DNA of 64,000 nt from Hyphochytrium catenoides (GCA_900088475.1 FLMG01003686.1:1-64000), one strand, 5' to 3'. Positions 46,901-54,746 are shown, counted from the first letter of the stretch. The notes: generated by a model from the letters alone, not told the origin. A program made the numbers and translations.

Positions 46901-48728
46901 AGAGAAAGCTGTAGTGAGCAAGGTAGTTGATGACCGGGGACCCAACCATGAGCGCTTCATAACCGTAGTCCTCCGCTATCACCGCGACCTGATGGTGGGA
47001 GACAAATGCTGTATGACACCAGATCATCAAGTCCTTACCCTACAAGAGGGATGGGTCCCCATTGCCGCAGTCACTACCAAGCACAAGGTAGCAACGATTA
47101 ACGCGAAAGGAAACCTGGAGTACCACTGTCCCAACGAAACTTACTCTTTCCATATCAGTGAACCAATGTATCACATCAGCAACAAAGACATTGATCTACT
47201 GGTCACGGACAACCACAAGATGCATGTCTCCAAGAATGGGGTCCGGTTCGAGTGCGAGGAAGCGAAGAGCATCTTCGGTCAAACACGCATATACAAGCAG
47301 AACGTGCGCAACCCTGGCTACGTGGAGTCTTATCACTTCATGAGTGGTAGAGTCCATAATATGGTTGACTGGCTAGTCATCTACGGATCCTTCGTGGCGA
47401 GTGGCAGCGTGTTCTTCTCCAAGACTCCTCGTGTTACCATCCAGGTCTCGGATCCAGGCGCACTCCGGCGGCTCCGTGGTGCTCTGGACCGCAGTGGTTG
47501 CGCTTATGCCCACGATAGCATCCGTGAGACTCTCCAGGTTACAAGTATTGAGTGGGTTAATGAACTGGTACGCCACCAGCCGCATGGCCTGAACATTGGC
47601 CTGGCAGAGTACGTCTGGACGTTGGGTGAAGAGCAATGTCAAATCCTTCTTGAGAACATCACGCGTAGCTGGCACAGTACCAAGAAAGTGAAGTACCTGA
47701 CTTCGGTGGAGAGCATGGCCGATGACATGCAACGGCTTGCTCTGCACTCTGGATACGTGGCAACGAAGAGCATCTGGCAACGCTCTCTCCGTCTTGTCTC
47801 ATACAATGTCACTATCATAAAGAAGTCGAATGGGTCTAAGGTCAACAACGGCTACCTCTCAACGCAAGAGGAGGCATGGATCTATTACATCGGCCAGGTC
47901 TACTGTATCAACGTACCCAACCATATCTTCTACGTCCGAAGGAATGGCAAAGCTTGCTGGACCGGGAACAGCTCCCGGAGTGGGAACAAATGCATCGCTG
48001 CCTGCTTGCATCCCGAGTCTGACATGCCTTACCTACCAAGTGGTATTACACTTGATGCTATCTTCAACAGCCATAGTGTTCCGTCACGTATGACTATTGG
48101 TCAACTGATGGAGACAACCTTATCGAAGATCTGTGCGAAGAAGGGTATCTCCATTGATGTCACCGCCTTCCGTCACATCACACCAGAGAACCTCATGCAG
48201 AGAATGTTAGACAATGGATTCAGGTACAATGGTAAGGAGCGGATGTTCAACGGAGAGACCGGTCGATGGTACGATATTGCAATCTTCTGTGGTCCTACCT
48301 ATGTCCAGAAGCTTCAGAAGTATGTTGTTGACATTGGTTATGCGGTGTCAAGGACTTGCCCTACTGACGCAACTACGGGTCAACCTCTGAGTGGCAAAGC
48401 GTCAGGCGGCGGACTCCGCATTGGTGAGATGGAGATGTGGAGTCTTGAAGCTCATGGCGCCGAAGCATTCACCTATGAGAAGTTTAGTAGTGACTCTGAC
48501 GGGTTTAGGATGTGGATCTGTCGTCGCTGCGGTTACCATGCAATCTACAACGAGTCCGAGCAGATCTACTCGTGCAAGCAATGCAAAGACTATGCAGACA
48601 TCAGCATCGTTGAGACTACCCGCGCCTCTGTTGTCTTCCAGCAGGAGTTAGCAGGATCCAACATCAAGCTGAAGCTAGGACTGAAGCCTCGAGAGTTTGA
48701 AGTTATGTCTTATCATGCATCGGTCTAG
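43917..48728 (+). CDS. DNA-directed RNA polymerase subunit 2 (RPB2) with intein
   Basis: 1,603-residue precursor from the ATG at 43917. It is the second-largest subunit of a multisubunit RNA polymerase. Visible landmarks are the lobe/protrusion region, VNQEDSASFKKSASERGLFSC in the hybrid-binding region, VGDKC followed after the intein by SSRSGNKC (the conserved loop contributing active-site lysines), PSRMTIGQL, and a C-terminal zinc ribbon (CRRCG...CKQC). An intein of about 320 residues (1032-1351) splits the most conserved stretch. Removing it leaves about 1,283 residues, a usual RPB2 length. The loop residue before the intein is Cys1031, where a Phe is usual in cellular RPB2. A TTATATAG element lies about 26 nt upstream of the ATG. 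Confidence 0.95.
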   Translation: MATYDMATHQPSSIEYELRKYSLHQMDANDSGDEPDVVGGMTDEDNIRSYQPDLTPTRDYTSVVNVENSDLTEDDLQTYLYSIIDYQGLVGHNIVAYSEFLDRGIAEIIQRLFNIERPFPNLRDQTENDRRIKTIRLNMEFSDVMVGLPTVGQFRGGETQPLFPREARLTGVPYSAPITMTCVITMTAIDYNNNEDRATVKVGTFSPCNVPIMTGSSRCHTVNMTRAALKFHGEDPNEEGGVFVLKNQEYIIDHIESSRFNKLQCHFIDSAEVNRGDFLSQPPNERFGNSSQLKVSLMANGQISVEINSIKFLNVKIPFYLVYRLMGMNDASEIIKTIIFDLNSTNPDDMKMKQILNNAFHIVDKRFGHVQYEANRKAFIEGMAREMVKSHTNRQLTDDDKETKSYVNQDLLVNMDNVFLPHIGRTADTRILKLRTLGAMIREVLLTHLNVIPTSDRDSLANKRMQGAGTCMPKLFKTLFNSCLISLFLKAVRKEIKNTPWDQIKSNMNRIKDLFENVAHNNDLTRNLESGITSSGKSIPNPKKEIANRVSSKALERKNFLNYVCSLRSITSHGSSNASKQTKRADEIRRVHPTMTGYICPIHSADSGENVGTKKNLALTATICGAGNSYNLKIKLLSDPDIIELRKVKSEDISRQKLSMVYVNGEWIGCAKDGHRLVSKYRQLRREQKIVDRFTTIVWDTLTDKVEFLLDADRLTRPLLIVDSNIEEYKKAKREGKDIPFVQNVHLTRQHIDDLKLGKINFGDLLDAGIVEYISPEEQENCWICPSINDLQIHKNNVLNQYTHLEVEASILALASHISVLANYTQPARSTYESTQSRQTAGWYALNFADRADKNKTWQYYNQTPLCRTITARYVPPNGNNLWIGYICNGVNQEDSASFKKSASERGLFSCAFFKKESHELEQDEEFANPDPRRTKSMKSNANYNKLVDGVVPVGTIVVKGDILMGIIMKNNRRGQSNKNADYEYIDRSIMYKSTEKAVVSKVVDDRGPNHERFITVVLRYHRDLMVGDKCCMTPDHQVLTLQEGWVPIAAVTTKHKVATINAKGNLEYHCPNETYSFHISEPMYHISNKDIDLLVTDNHKMHVSKNGVRFECEEAKSIFGQTRIYKQNVRNPGYVESYHFMSGRVHNMVDWLVIYGSFVASGSVFFSKTPRVTIQVSDPGALRRLRGALDRSGCAYAHDSIRETLQVTSIEWVNELVRHQPHGLNIGLAEYVWTLGEEQCQILLENITRSWHSTKKVKYLTSVESMADDMQRLALHSGYVATKSIWQRSLRLVSYNVTIIKKSNGSKVNNGYLSTQEEAWIYYIGQVYCINVPNHIFYVRRNGKACWTGNSSRSGNKCIAACLHPESDMPYLPSGITLDAIFNSHSVPSRMTIGQLMETTLSKICAKKGISIDVTAFRHITPENLMQRMLDNGFRYNGKERMFNGETGRWYDIAIFCGPTYVQKLQKYVVDIGYAVSRTCPTDATTGQPLSGKASGGGLRIGEMEMWSLEAHGAEAFTYEKFSSDSDGFRMWICRRCGYHAIYNESEQIYSCKQCKDYADISIVETTRASVVFQQELAGSNIKLKLGLKPREFEVMSYHASV
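47010..47969 (+). mobile_element. Intein in RPB2, homing endonuclease probably inactive
   Basis: Residues 1032-1351. Block A starts CMTPDHQVLT with nucleophile Cys1032. Block B has T1097-D-N-H1100 (T-x-x-H). Block F is YCINVPNHIFYVRRNGK, and block G ends WTGN with Asn1351 followed by Ser1352 as the +1 residue. All splicing residues are therefore present. The usual penultimate His is Gly here, which is tolerated in some inteins. The middle is a LAGLIDADG endonuclease remnant. The first motif reads YGSFVASGSV with Ser at the catalytic acid position, the second reads LLENITRSWH without an acid, and the TSVESMADDMQRLAL segment is kept. Likely spliced but no longer mobile. Confidence 0.88.
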
Positions 48729-49061
48729 CTACCGATATTCAAATCTTCCTTACCTCATCACGCCACGAACAATAAAAAAAATCAGAAAACAATACATAAA
48801 TCTTGGGACAGGGGGTTTACTTCCGTGGCGATGACTTCTTACGTTGAGTCTTGCGCCCAATGGCAGGCCGACTCACGGTCATCAGTACAGGGTAGGGTTA
48901 GGCTAAGCAGGTTGTGCTATCAGTATAGGAGGGCTCATTTACCGCTGGAAGGGTAAACACTTGCTGTTATAACTGTTCTAGCCGCAAAAGAGAGGGCATG
49001 TTTAATTTAATCTGTGCGTCCTTTGGACACTTACGAATGTTTGCTCGCATTGGCATAGTCA
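48729..49061. other. Intergenic region, no gene seen
   Basis: 333 bp between the convergent ends of RPB2 and the oxidoreductase gene. It has an A-run (48774-48781) and GC-richer unique sequence. No convincing open frame, repeat or strong hairpin is visible. Confidence 0.5.
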
Positions 49062-50258
49062 TTACAAGTTCAGGTCAGAACGGGTCGCTGAGGCGAGCAA
49101 GTCCTTCCCTTTGAATCCCTTAACTAACATTGTTCCGAATTTTCCTTTATAGGAACCGCCCATCTCTACAACCCCATCAGAAGGACCTAGTAACATGAAA
49201 AGCATGGACTTTGCTGGTGGTTTGTAACTCTTGCTAGGCTTAGTCCCAGTTGCGAGTGCTATAATGTTTGCTGCCGCAATCTTGCCGTGCTCTTTGGCGC
49301 TAACTGCTAACTTCGTCTCGGGTATATCAGTCACATCCCCAACAGCAAAAACGCAGCCACCAGTTGATGAGGTCTCTGAGACTTGCAGATGTCCATTAAC
49401 TTTGATTTGCTTCCCATCATTGAGCCATTGATGTGGAAACGGTGATAGAGCACCTTTGTGAGTGGTCCCATTGCCAATAGCGAAGAAAACAAGGTCTGCA
49501 GGTAGCATAGTACCGGAAGAAATCGTAACGGTCTTATCTGCAGGGACTACCACACCTCTTCCATCAGTGTCCGTCGGGGTGACGACAGACTGATTAAGAA
49601 GAACCTTGATGTTCTTAGCACCAAGTTTTGTAAGCACTGCGTCTGTGGTCTCCTTGGACAGATGAGGTGTGTAGTTTTTCAGCAGTGTATCTGCCGAACA
49701 AACGACAGTGATTTCCTTGTCTGGATAAACATAGCGTAGTTCTGTGGCGACCTCCAGCCCAACTGGGCCCCCTCCGACAACTACAACGTTCTTTGATGCT
49801 TTCGTGTTCTCGAACAAACCCCGAATCCTCTGTGACATCGCCTCGATTGAAGTTACATCGTCAGGAACGCGAGTAGGAAACACCGTCGGTCGGCTTGCGC
49901 CGGTCGCCACGACTAGGTAGTCATAAGTTACAAAAGTAGCTTCTCCGCCATCCTGTCTGACTAACTCCACTCGTTTGCCCTGCGCGTCGATAGTCTTGAC
50001 TTTGCCAACCACCAATCTGCTCGTTGGACGTTTTAGCAGTTTGTCGAGTGGAAATGCGACGTTTGCAATCCATCCAGTCACAGCCGCTAATCTTACACTC
50101 CCAATAGAATGGTAAAAGAAACCCTTCGGGTCGATAAGAGTGATATCAAACCCCGCTGCCTCCAAAGCCCTCGTGGCGGAAACACCTCCATAACCAGCTC
50201 CAATAACCACAACGTGTCTGTTCTGCACCGAAGCAGGAAGAATAGGCTTGTTACCCAT
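49062..50258 (-). CDS. FAD/NAD(P)H oxidoreductase, FSP1/AIFM2-like
   Basis: 398 residues. An N-terminal FAD-binding Rossmann motif (VVVIGAGYGGVSATRAL, about 16-32), a second NAD(P)H-binding motif (VVVVGGGPVGLEVATEL, about 162-178) and the FAD-contacting VFAVGDVTD (about 310-318) define a pyridine-nucleotide oxidoreductase. The overall layout matches AIFM2/FSP1-type quinone reductases. The N-terminus MGNK fits N-myristoylation, as in FSP1, and would place it on membranes. No redox-active CxxC is present. Homologues are common in cellular eukaryotes, so acquisition from a host is likely. A role in quinone reduction or protection against lipid peroxidation is inference. Confidence 0.85.
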   Translation of the reverse strand: MGNKPILPASVQNRHVVVIGAGYGGVSATRALEAAGFDITLIDPKGFFYHSIGSVRLAAVTGWIANVAFPLDKLLKRPTSRLVVGKVKTIDAQGKRVELVRQDGGEATFVTYDYLVVATGASRPTVFPTRVPDDVTSIEAMSQRIRGLFENTKASKNVVVVGGGPVGLEVATELRYVYPDKEITVVCSADTLLKNYTPHLSKETTDAVLTKLGAKNIKVLLNQSVVTPTDTDGRGVVVPADKTVTISSGTMLPADLVFFAIGNGTTHKGALSPFPHQWLNDGKQIKVNGHLQVSETSSTGGCVFAVGDVTDIPETKLAVSAKEHGKIAAANIIALATGTKPSKSYKPPAKSMLFMLLGPSDGVVEMGGSYKGKFGTMLVKGFKGKDLLASATRSDLNL

Positions 50259-50352
50259 TGTCTAAGCAATACTAGAAGATTGACGAACTCGGCCGAAACA
50301 AAGGAAGGAGCAGTGTTGTCTTCGTGGTGCTGACTACAGGGCAAGTCCAATA

Positions 50353-50839
50353 ATGAAGAACAGTCTGATTAGAAGTGCCAAAGATAGCGCCTTTCTTCTC
50401 AAGCACTCGGCATGGCTCTCATTGGCTTTTAGGTTTGCCCTTCACAAGGTACAGAAGTTACAAAGAATGCTATGCAGATTACAGATGTTACGTACAGTCT
50501 TCATGCAGCTATGGCTTTCGGGGAGGCATTCTGATAGACATGTCTGGCTTCGTTTTCAGTGGAATTCGATGAACTTCTGCAAGCATTATAAAACTGCATT
50601 TGTCGAGCTTACCATCTGGTGGTTACATGGTCCCCACGTTTCAATGGAAGTTCTATGGACTTCTGCAAGTATTATAGAACTGCATTCGTCAAGCTTACGG
50701 ACCGGCGGTTACGTGCCCCAACAAATTCTCCAAGATCACTGGTCAGCCGGTGAGCTTCAAAAAGCAAGTTGCAGAAGTTATTACTACCAGAGAGAAGTAC
50801 TGCTCCATGAGGCTAGTACGAGTAGCTGGGTCTGAATAA
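50353..50839 (+). pseudogene. Decayed coding region with internal ~75-bp duplication
   Basis: No single frame reads well. Two similar segments (about 50565-50640 and 50642-50717) encode related peptides, MNFCKHYKTAFVELT and MDFCKYYRTAFVKLT, but in different frames. Further on, another frame reads TCPNKFSKITGQPVSFKKQV and continues to a stop at 50837-50839, which looks like the end of a real protein. The 160-codon ATG frame from 50353 mixes these and has an improbable composition. I read it as a frameshifted gene remnant. Confidence 0.35.
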
Positions 50840-51343
50840 TTTCAACTTGTGACAGCCCACAGCCCTTGCTGTAGCTACACTGTACGGCTCTGTCGAAGAT
50901 AGTTTGTATATATAATAAACAACAGACAGATCTTGTTTTGCAAAAATGGACTTTACTTTGTGCACTTTGCAGTTTTACTTCTATATTTGGGGCACGGCAG
51001 TTACACTTCTAATCTCGAGGGCACGGCAGCGTTATGAATGACGGTAATCTAGGAGGGAAGATACGCAGATAGTACAGAAACACCTTTCGTCACTTGTAAG
51101 ACATTACCCAAACAGATGTCGACCTGCATGGAAACTGTTGGTGAATGAGAAGTGATGAGTGTAACGGCCGTGCTAAAGCCCCCTAGCTTGATGAGGGCCT
51201 TCAAAACAGGTGGCACACGCACCACAGAATGGCGCTAACGGCTCTCTACTTTGCGTAGTGAAGGTGTACGATCTCGCACAGTCATTCTCAATCATCTAAA
51301 TCTCCATACATGTCCTTTAGCTCTTGAATGGCAGCTTTATTTC
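50840..51343. other. Non-coding stretch
   Basis: About 500 bp without a supported gene. A GGGCACGGCAG-like motif occurs twice (about 50989-51000 and 51018-51029). A TATATATAATAAAC stretch lies at about 50909-50922. It seems to be decayed or spacer sequence next to the remnant on its left. Confidence 0.4.
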
Positions 51344-51883
51344 TTAGGGCTGATATTGTGCGATAATGGGCTTCCCGTAGTGATGTTTGTTACAAAGAGG
51401 AAACATGTGTACGACGAGGTAGGATGCGATGACTCTATTCTGTTCCTTGTCGCTAGTCGGAAGCTCGTCATAGCTCTTGGTAGCTAGAGCTTCTCGGCGT
51501 GGATCTCCCAGCTCTTTGAACGGCGCAATGTACCTGTTGTCATGCTGCCAAGCCTTGTTGTCTCGCCACCATGTGTAGTTCTGTTGCCACCCTTGGTGTA
51601 CTAGCGCAGCAAGCTCTTCAAGGTTGGTTGTCAAATTTTTCTGTTCTACTATGATAGCTACAGGGACAGCAATGTTGTCATAGCCATGACATCCTGGTCT
51701 CAAATGCTTGGAAGACCACCGCATGGCAAGTGATAGAGCAGTGTGAATGTCATCAACCCAGCCGTGCAACGGTCGGCCATAGTACAGAGTGTTATAACTG
51801 GTTTCACCTTCGGTGCAACTGTTGCGCTCCGCGAAACTGAAGCGGCCGTCCGCTGTTGTTGTTGCTATTGACCGTGGAGTCAT
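51344..51883 (-). CDS. RyR-domain protein
   Basis: 179 residues. The C-terminal half (about 85-165) has the RyR signature: LVHQGWQQNYTWWRDNKAW followed by SYDELPTSDKEQNR. RyR repeats occur in ryanodine receptors but also alone in bacterial, phage and giant-virus proteins, where their function is unclear. The first 40 residues include a segment (about 15-28) whose DNA matches a palindromic repeat found at 21866-21906, so the N-terminus may have been altered by an inserted element. A later start is possible. Confidence 0.72.
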   Translation of the reverse strand: MTPRSIATTTADGRFSFAERNSCTEGETSYNTLYYGRPLHGWVDDIHTALSLAMRWSSKHLRPGCHGYDNIAVPVAIIVEQKNLTTNLEELAALVHQGWQQNYTWWRDNKAWQHDNRYIAPFKELGDPRREALATKSYDELPTSDKEQNRVIASYLVVHMFPLCNKHHYGKPIIAQYQP

Positions 51884-51886
51884 TTT

Positions 51887-52207
51887 TTACCGAGTATGTC
51901 GTAGGCTCTTCGAAGCGGGGATTAGCCGTTTTTTCGGTGGCCGGCCTTTCCTCAGGACTGTCACGGTAACCATCTTAACCTTTGTAGACCTTGGTGCTCG
52001 GCGCTTTGTAGATCTTGGTGCTCGACCCTTTGTAGATCTTACAGATGACTGGCAATACCATCTACAAACCCCATTTTTGTCTGGTCGAGAGATGTATAGT
52101 CTACCATCGTTGCCCTTCTTGCGCTTACCACAGTATGAGTTGGCCGGATATGGTGGACTCCTTCGAGTTGTATATTTCTTACGTGTCGACTTTTTTGCAG
52201 GAGGCAT
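51887..52207 (-). CDS. Small basic protein with PPYPA...GNDG...PDKNGVCRW motif
   Basis: 106 residues from the ATG at 52207; another ATG at 52219 would add four. Residues about 12-45 (RRSPPYPANSYCGKRKKGND, then GRLYISRPDKNGVCRW) match a short motif I recall from small basic proteins of chloroviruses and other large DNA viruses, function unknown. The C-terminal part has an RSTK-x-RAP repeat and a very basic end. It could bind DNA. Its start is only about 235 bp from the divergent zinc-module gene, with TATA-like tracts between them. Confidence 0.68.
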   Translation of the reverse strand: MPPAKKSTRKKYTTRRSPPYPANSYCGKRKKGNDGRLYISRPDKNGVCRWYCQSSVRSTKGRAPRSTKRRAPRSTKVKMVTVTVLRKGRPPKKRLIPASKSLRHTR

Positions 52208-52442
52208 TTGTGCTCTCATAAAAAAGATATATATCAACTCTTTAGATATATTTTTGCTCGAGTATAAAGGTTATCATAGTCACAAACCCCTGTGTGATAA
52301 CTGTATTCCAACCCCGGTAAGTTACTGGTCAAGTATTCTTTTTTTTCGGTCTGTCATAAATCGAAATTGTGTCGAAGCCTTCATTATCAGATTTCCCATC
52401 CACAAGACAAGTTCAAAAATAAATCCAAACCATAACATAACA
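52208..52442. promoter_or_regulatory. Divergent AT-rich promoter region
   Basis: 235 bp between divergent ATGs, with GATATATATC at about 52226-52235 and TTTAGATATATTTTT at about 52241-52255. The plus-strand frame that runs through it from 51813 is open by chance and lacks the repeat pattern of the gene proper. Confidence 0.4.
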
Positions 52443-53498
52443 ATGGGGAGATGCAAGGCCTCAGGTTGTAAGAAGTGGGAGGTCTCCAAAGGTTTCTGTA
52501 CGAGCCATGGGGGGAAGTCGAAGCGGTGTTCTGTGGAGGGTTGTGAGACGGGGGCTAGGCAGAAGGGTCTCTGTATACGCCACGGAGCCAAGAAGAAGCG
52601 TTGTTCCTTTGAAAACTGTACAAACCAAGAACAGGTTGGCGGAGTATGCTACAAGCATGGTGCTCAGCGGAAGAAGTGTTCAACCAGAGGTTGCAAGAAT
52701 CGAGCGTCGAAAGGAGGTGTATGTATATCTCACGGTGCGGAACGTGCGCGGTGCTCAGTTGGTGGCTGTGAGAAAGGCGCAGTGATTGGGGGTCTCTGCT
52801 GTGCTCATGGTGCGAAGAGGAAAGTATGCTCGGTAGACGGCTGTGATAAATTCGCCTTGAAGGCGGGACTATGTATAGCCCACGGCGCGCCCATCAAACG
52901 GTGTTCCGTGGATGGCTGTAAGAAGCATCGTCAGGGCGGATCTCGTGTGTGTAGGGCTCACGGAGGGCCTAAGAAGGTTTGTTTCTTTGAAGGTTGTACA
53001 CATTGGGCACGCTCTGGAGGGCTATGCCATGGTCATGGTGCGGATATAAAGCCTTGCTCCGTTGAGGGATGTGAGAAGTACCCTCAAGCTGGTGGACTCT
53101 GTATTGAGCATGGTGCTCCAATGAAGCGTTGTTCGGCGGAAGACTGTATAAATCGAGCAGTCAGGAAGGGAGTATGTGTCTCACATGGAGCGAAAACGAG
53201 ACGATGCTCTGTGAAAGGCTGTCGGCATGGAGTGGTACGTAATAGGCTCTGTATCAAGCATGGTGCTCCAGTGAAGATGTGCTCTGCCGAAGGTTGTCCA
53301 TTGGCTGGCAGACAGGGTGGTGTGTGCTCTCAACATGGTGCTTCAAGGCCGAAATGTACTGTCGAAGGCTGTGACAACTATCGCCAGAACAAAGGAGTAT
53401 GCTTTGCCCATGGAGCCAAACGAAAGGAATGCAAGATATGGAACTGCACCACGGCAGCTGTTCGGCATGGTACCTGCAGCAGGCATCAACGGCTGTAA
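52443..53498 (+). CDS. Protein of 14 tandem Cys/His zinc modules
   Basis: 351 residues from the ATG at 52443; the open frame further upstream belongs to non-coding sequence. The whole protein is 14 modules of about 25 residues with pattern C-x4-C-x(9-12)-C-x2-H-G (for example CSVEGCETGARQKGLCIRHG), linked by AK-K-R. Such modules are known from WRKY19-like zinc-finger proteins of plants and stramenopiles, including oomycetes. Each could bind one zinc, giving a long modular nucleic-acid- or protein-binding array. Neighbouring copies differ at many positions, so the array is old. A single related Cys/His module occurs at 60869-61177. Confidence 0.82.
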   Translation: MGRCKASGCKKWEVSKGFCTSHGGKSKRCSVEGCETGARQKGLCIRHGAKKKRCSFENCTNQEQVGGVCYKHGAQRKKCSTRGCKNRASKGGVCISHGAERARCSVGGCEKGAVIGGLCCAHGAKRKVCSVDGCDKFALKAGLCIAHGAPIKRCSVDGCKKHRQGGSRVCRAHGGPKKVCFFEGCTHWARSGGLCHGHGADIKPCSVEGCEKYPQAGGLCIEHGAPMKRCSAEDCINRAVRKGVCVSHGAKTRRCSVKGCRHGVVRNRLCIKHGAPVKMCSAEGCPLAGRQGGVCSQHGASRPKCTVEGCDNYRQNKGVCFAHGAKRKECKIWNCTTAAVRHGTCSRHQRL

Positions 53499-53606
53499 GT
53501 TGTACTACATGTTAGAAAAAAATAAGACATCAATACATCAATTTAGGTATTCATATAAAACGTTTAATATAAAGACCGTCACACACAAAGAAAAGAACCA
53601 AAAATC

Positions 53607-54746
53607 ATGCCTTTCACATTTGATCATGAAGTACTCACTGACTCCGGATGGGTTCGTGTAGGAGATCTAACTCTGGATCATAACGTTGCCGTTCTTCTCG
53701 AGAAGGAAGCACTGGCCTATCGCCCACTGATTGCGGTCAATCAGAAACCGTACACCGACGCAGTCATCAGCGTAGCAGCGGCGGGTGTTGACCTCCAACT
53801 AACCCCTGACCATCCACTCTTCATTGCTAGGCAAGAGTTTACTGTACAGAAGTCGACTACAGAACCACGGCTACCAACTGTAAAGGAAGGTGATGAAGAA
53901 GCAGAAACCCCAGATGTTGTTGAACAGACAACGGCTAGTGAACCGAGAGCTGACAATGTAGCAGACCCAGACGACCACCGTGAGGCTGCCACCACGACAG
54001 GCGAACAGGCAGATGGTGAGCAGACTGATGGTGACACTAGTGCAGAGGAGCAGGTTGATCCTACTGCTGCACAAGGGACGAGCGATGACCGAGGGGTCGA
54101 TGGTGACAAGTTTCTGGGCTTAGTGTTCAAAAACGATGTTGTACTTGAAGCTGATCCTTATGACAAGGAGAGCATTGACAGATCAGTTGACTTCATTGTC
54201 GAGAAGAGTCGTATACCTGTCGAGTTCCTACTTCATTTCAATAAGGAACAGAGTGCGGCCCTAATAAGTATGTTGTTCAAGGATAACGAGACTATCCTTG
54301 CAACCTCCCGTGAGTTCGCAGATGACATCTCTATCATTGCCTTCAATGCAGGTTTTGCTACCATCATTAGTCCTTCAGATGTAACTATTCCAGACACTAA
54401 TGAAAACGGTAGTGATGACAAGACTCAAAACGGTAGTGACAACATTGAAAACGGTAGTGACTTGAGCAAGCCTGCCCCAGGTACGTATGTTCCTATCACC
54501 CTACTTCGTAATACAGCTCCTGTTGTTGTTGAAGAGAATATTCAAGAGAGTCAGTACAATGGCCCTGTCTACGAAGTCAGATCAAACCAAGCCGAAAACA
54601 TCATTTATGTCCGTCGTAATGGCAAGGCAGTATGGATCTATGGATCACCGTTTGATGCTCCCGCACAGAATGCTCCTACACAGACCGCACAGCTGCCAGA
54701 CCAACAAACAGAAGCTCCAGGAGTCAACGTCCAAGAGCTTGATTAA
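53607..54746 (+). CDS. Free-standing degenerate intein-like (Hint) protein
   Basis: 379 residues with the ground plan of an intein but no exteins. Block A at the very N-terminus reads MPFTFDHEVLTDSGWV: the catalytic Cys is replaced by Pro2. Block B keeps T66-P-D-H69. A disordered acidic insert (about 80-170) follows. Then comes a segment resembling the end of a LAGLIDADG endonuclease (ILATSREFADDISIIAFNAG, about 230-250), a short NGSD repeat (about 268-285), and blocks F/G (about 318-350; VYEVRSN, then IIYVRRNGKAVWIYGS), where the terminal Asn is Gly. Splicing should be impossible. The RNGKA end matches the RPB2 intein, so the two may share ancestry. Function unknown. Confidence 0.82.
   Translation: MPFTFDHEVLTDSGWVRVGDLTLDHNVAVLLEKEALAYRPLIAVNQKPYTDAVISVAAAGVDLQLTPDHPLFIARQEFTVQKSTTEPRLPTVKEGDEEAETPDVVEQTTASEPRADNVADPDDHREAATTTGEQADGEQTDGDTSAEEQVDPTAAQGTSDDRGVDGDKFLGLVFKNDVVLEADPYDKESIDRSVDFIVEKSRIPVEFLLHFNKEQSAALISMLFKDNETILATSREFADDISIIAFNAGFATIISPSDVTIPDTNENGSDDKTQNGSDNIENGSDLSKPAPGTYVPITLLRNTAPVVVEENIQESQYNGPVYEVRSNQAENIIYVRRNGKAVWIYGSPFDAPAQNAPTQTAQLPDQQTEAPGVNVQELD

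Noticed and set aside
51813-52442. 210-codon N-terminal extension of the zinc-module protein
   Set aside because: Runs antisense through a credible small basic gene and lacks the module pattern; the ATG at 52443 starts exactly at the first module.
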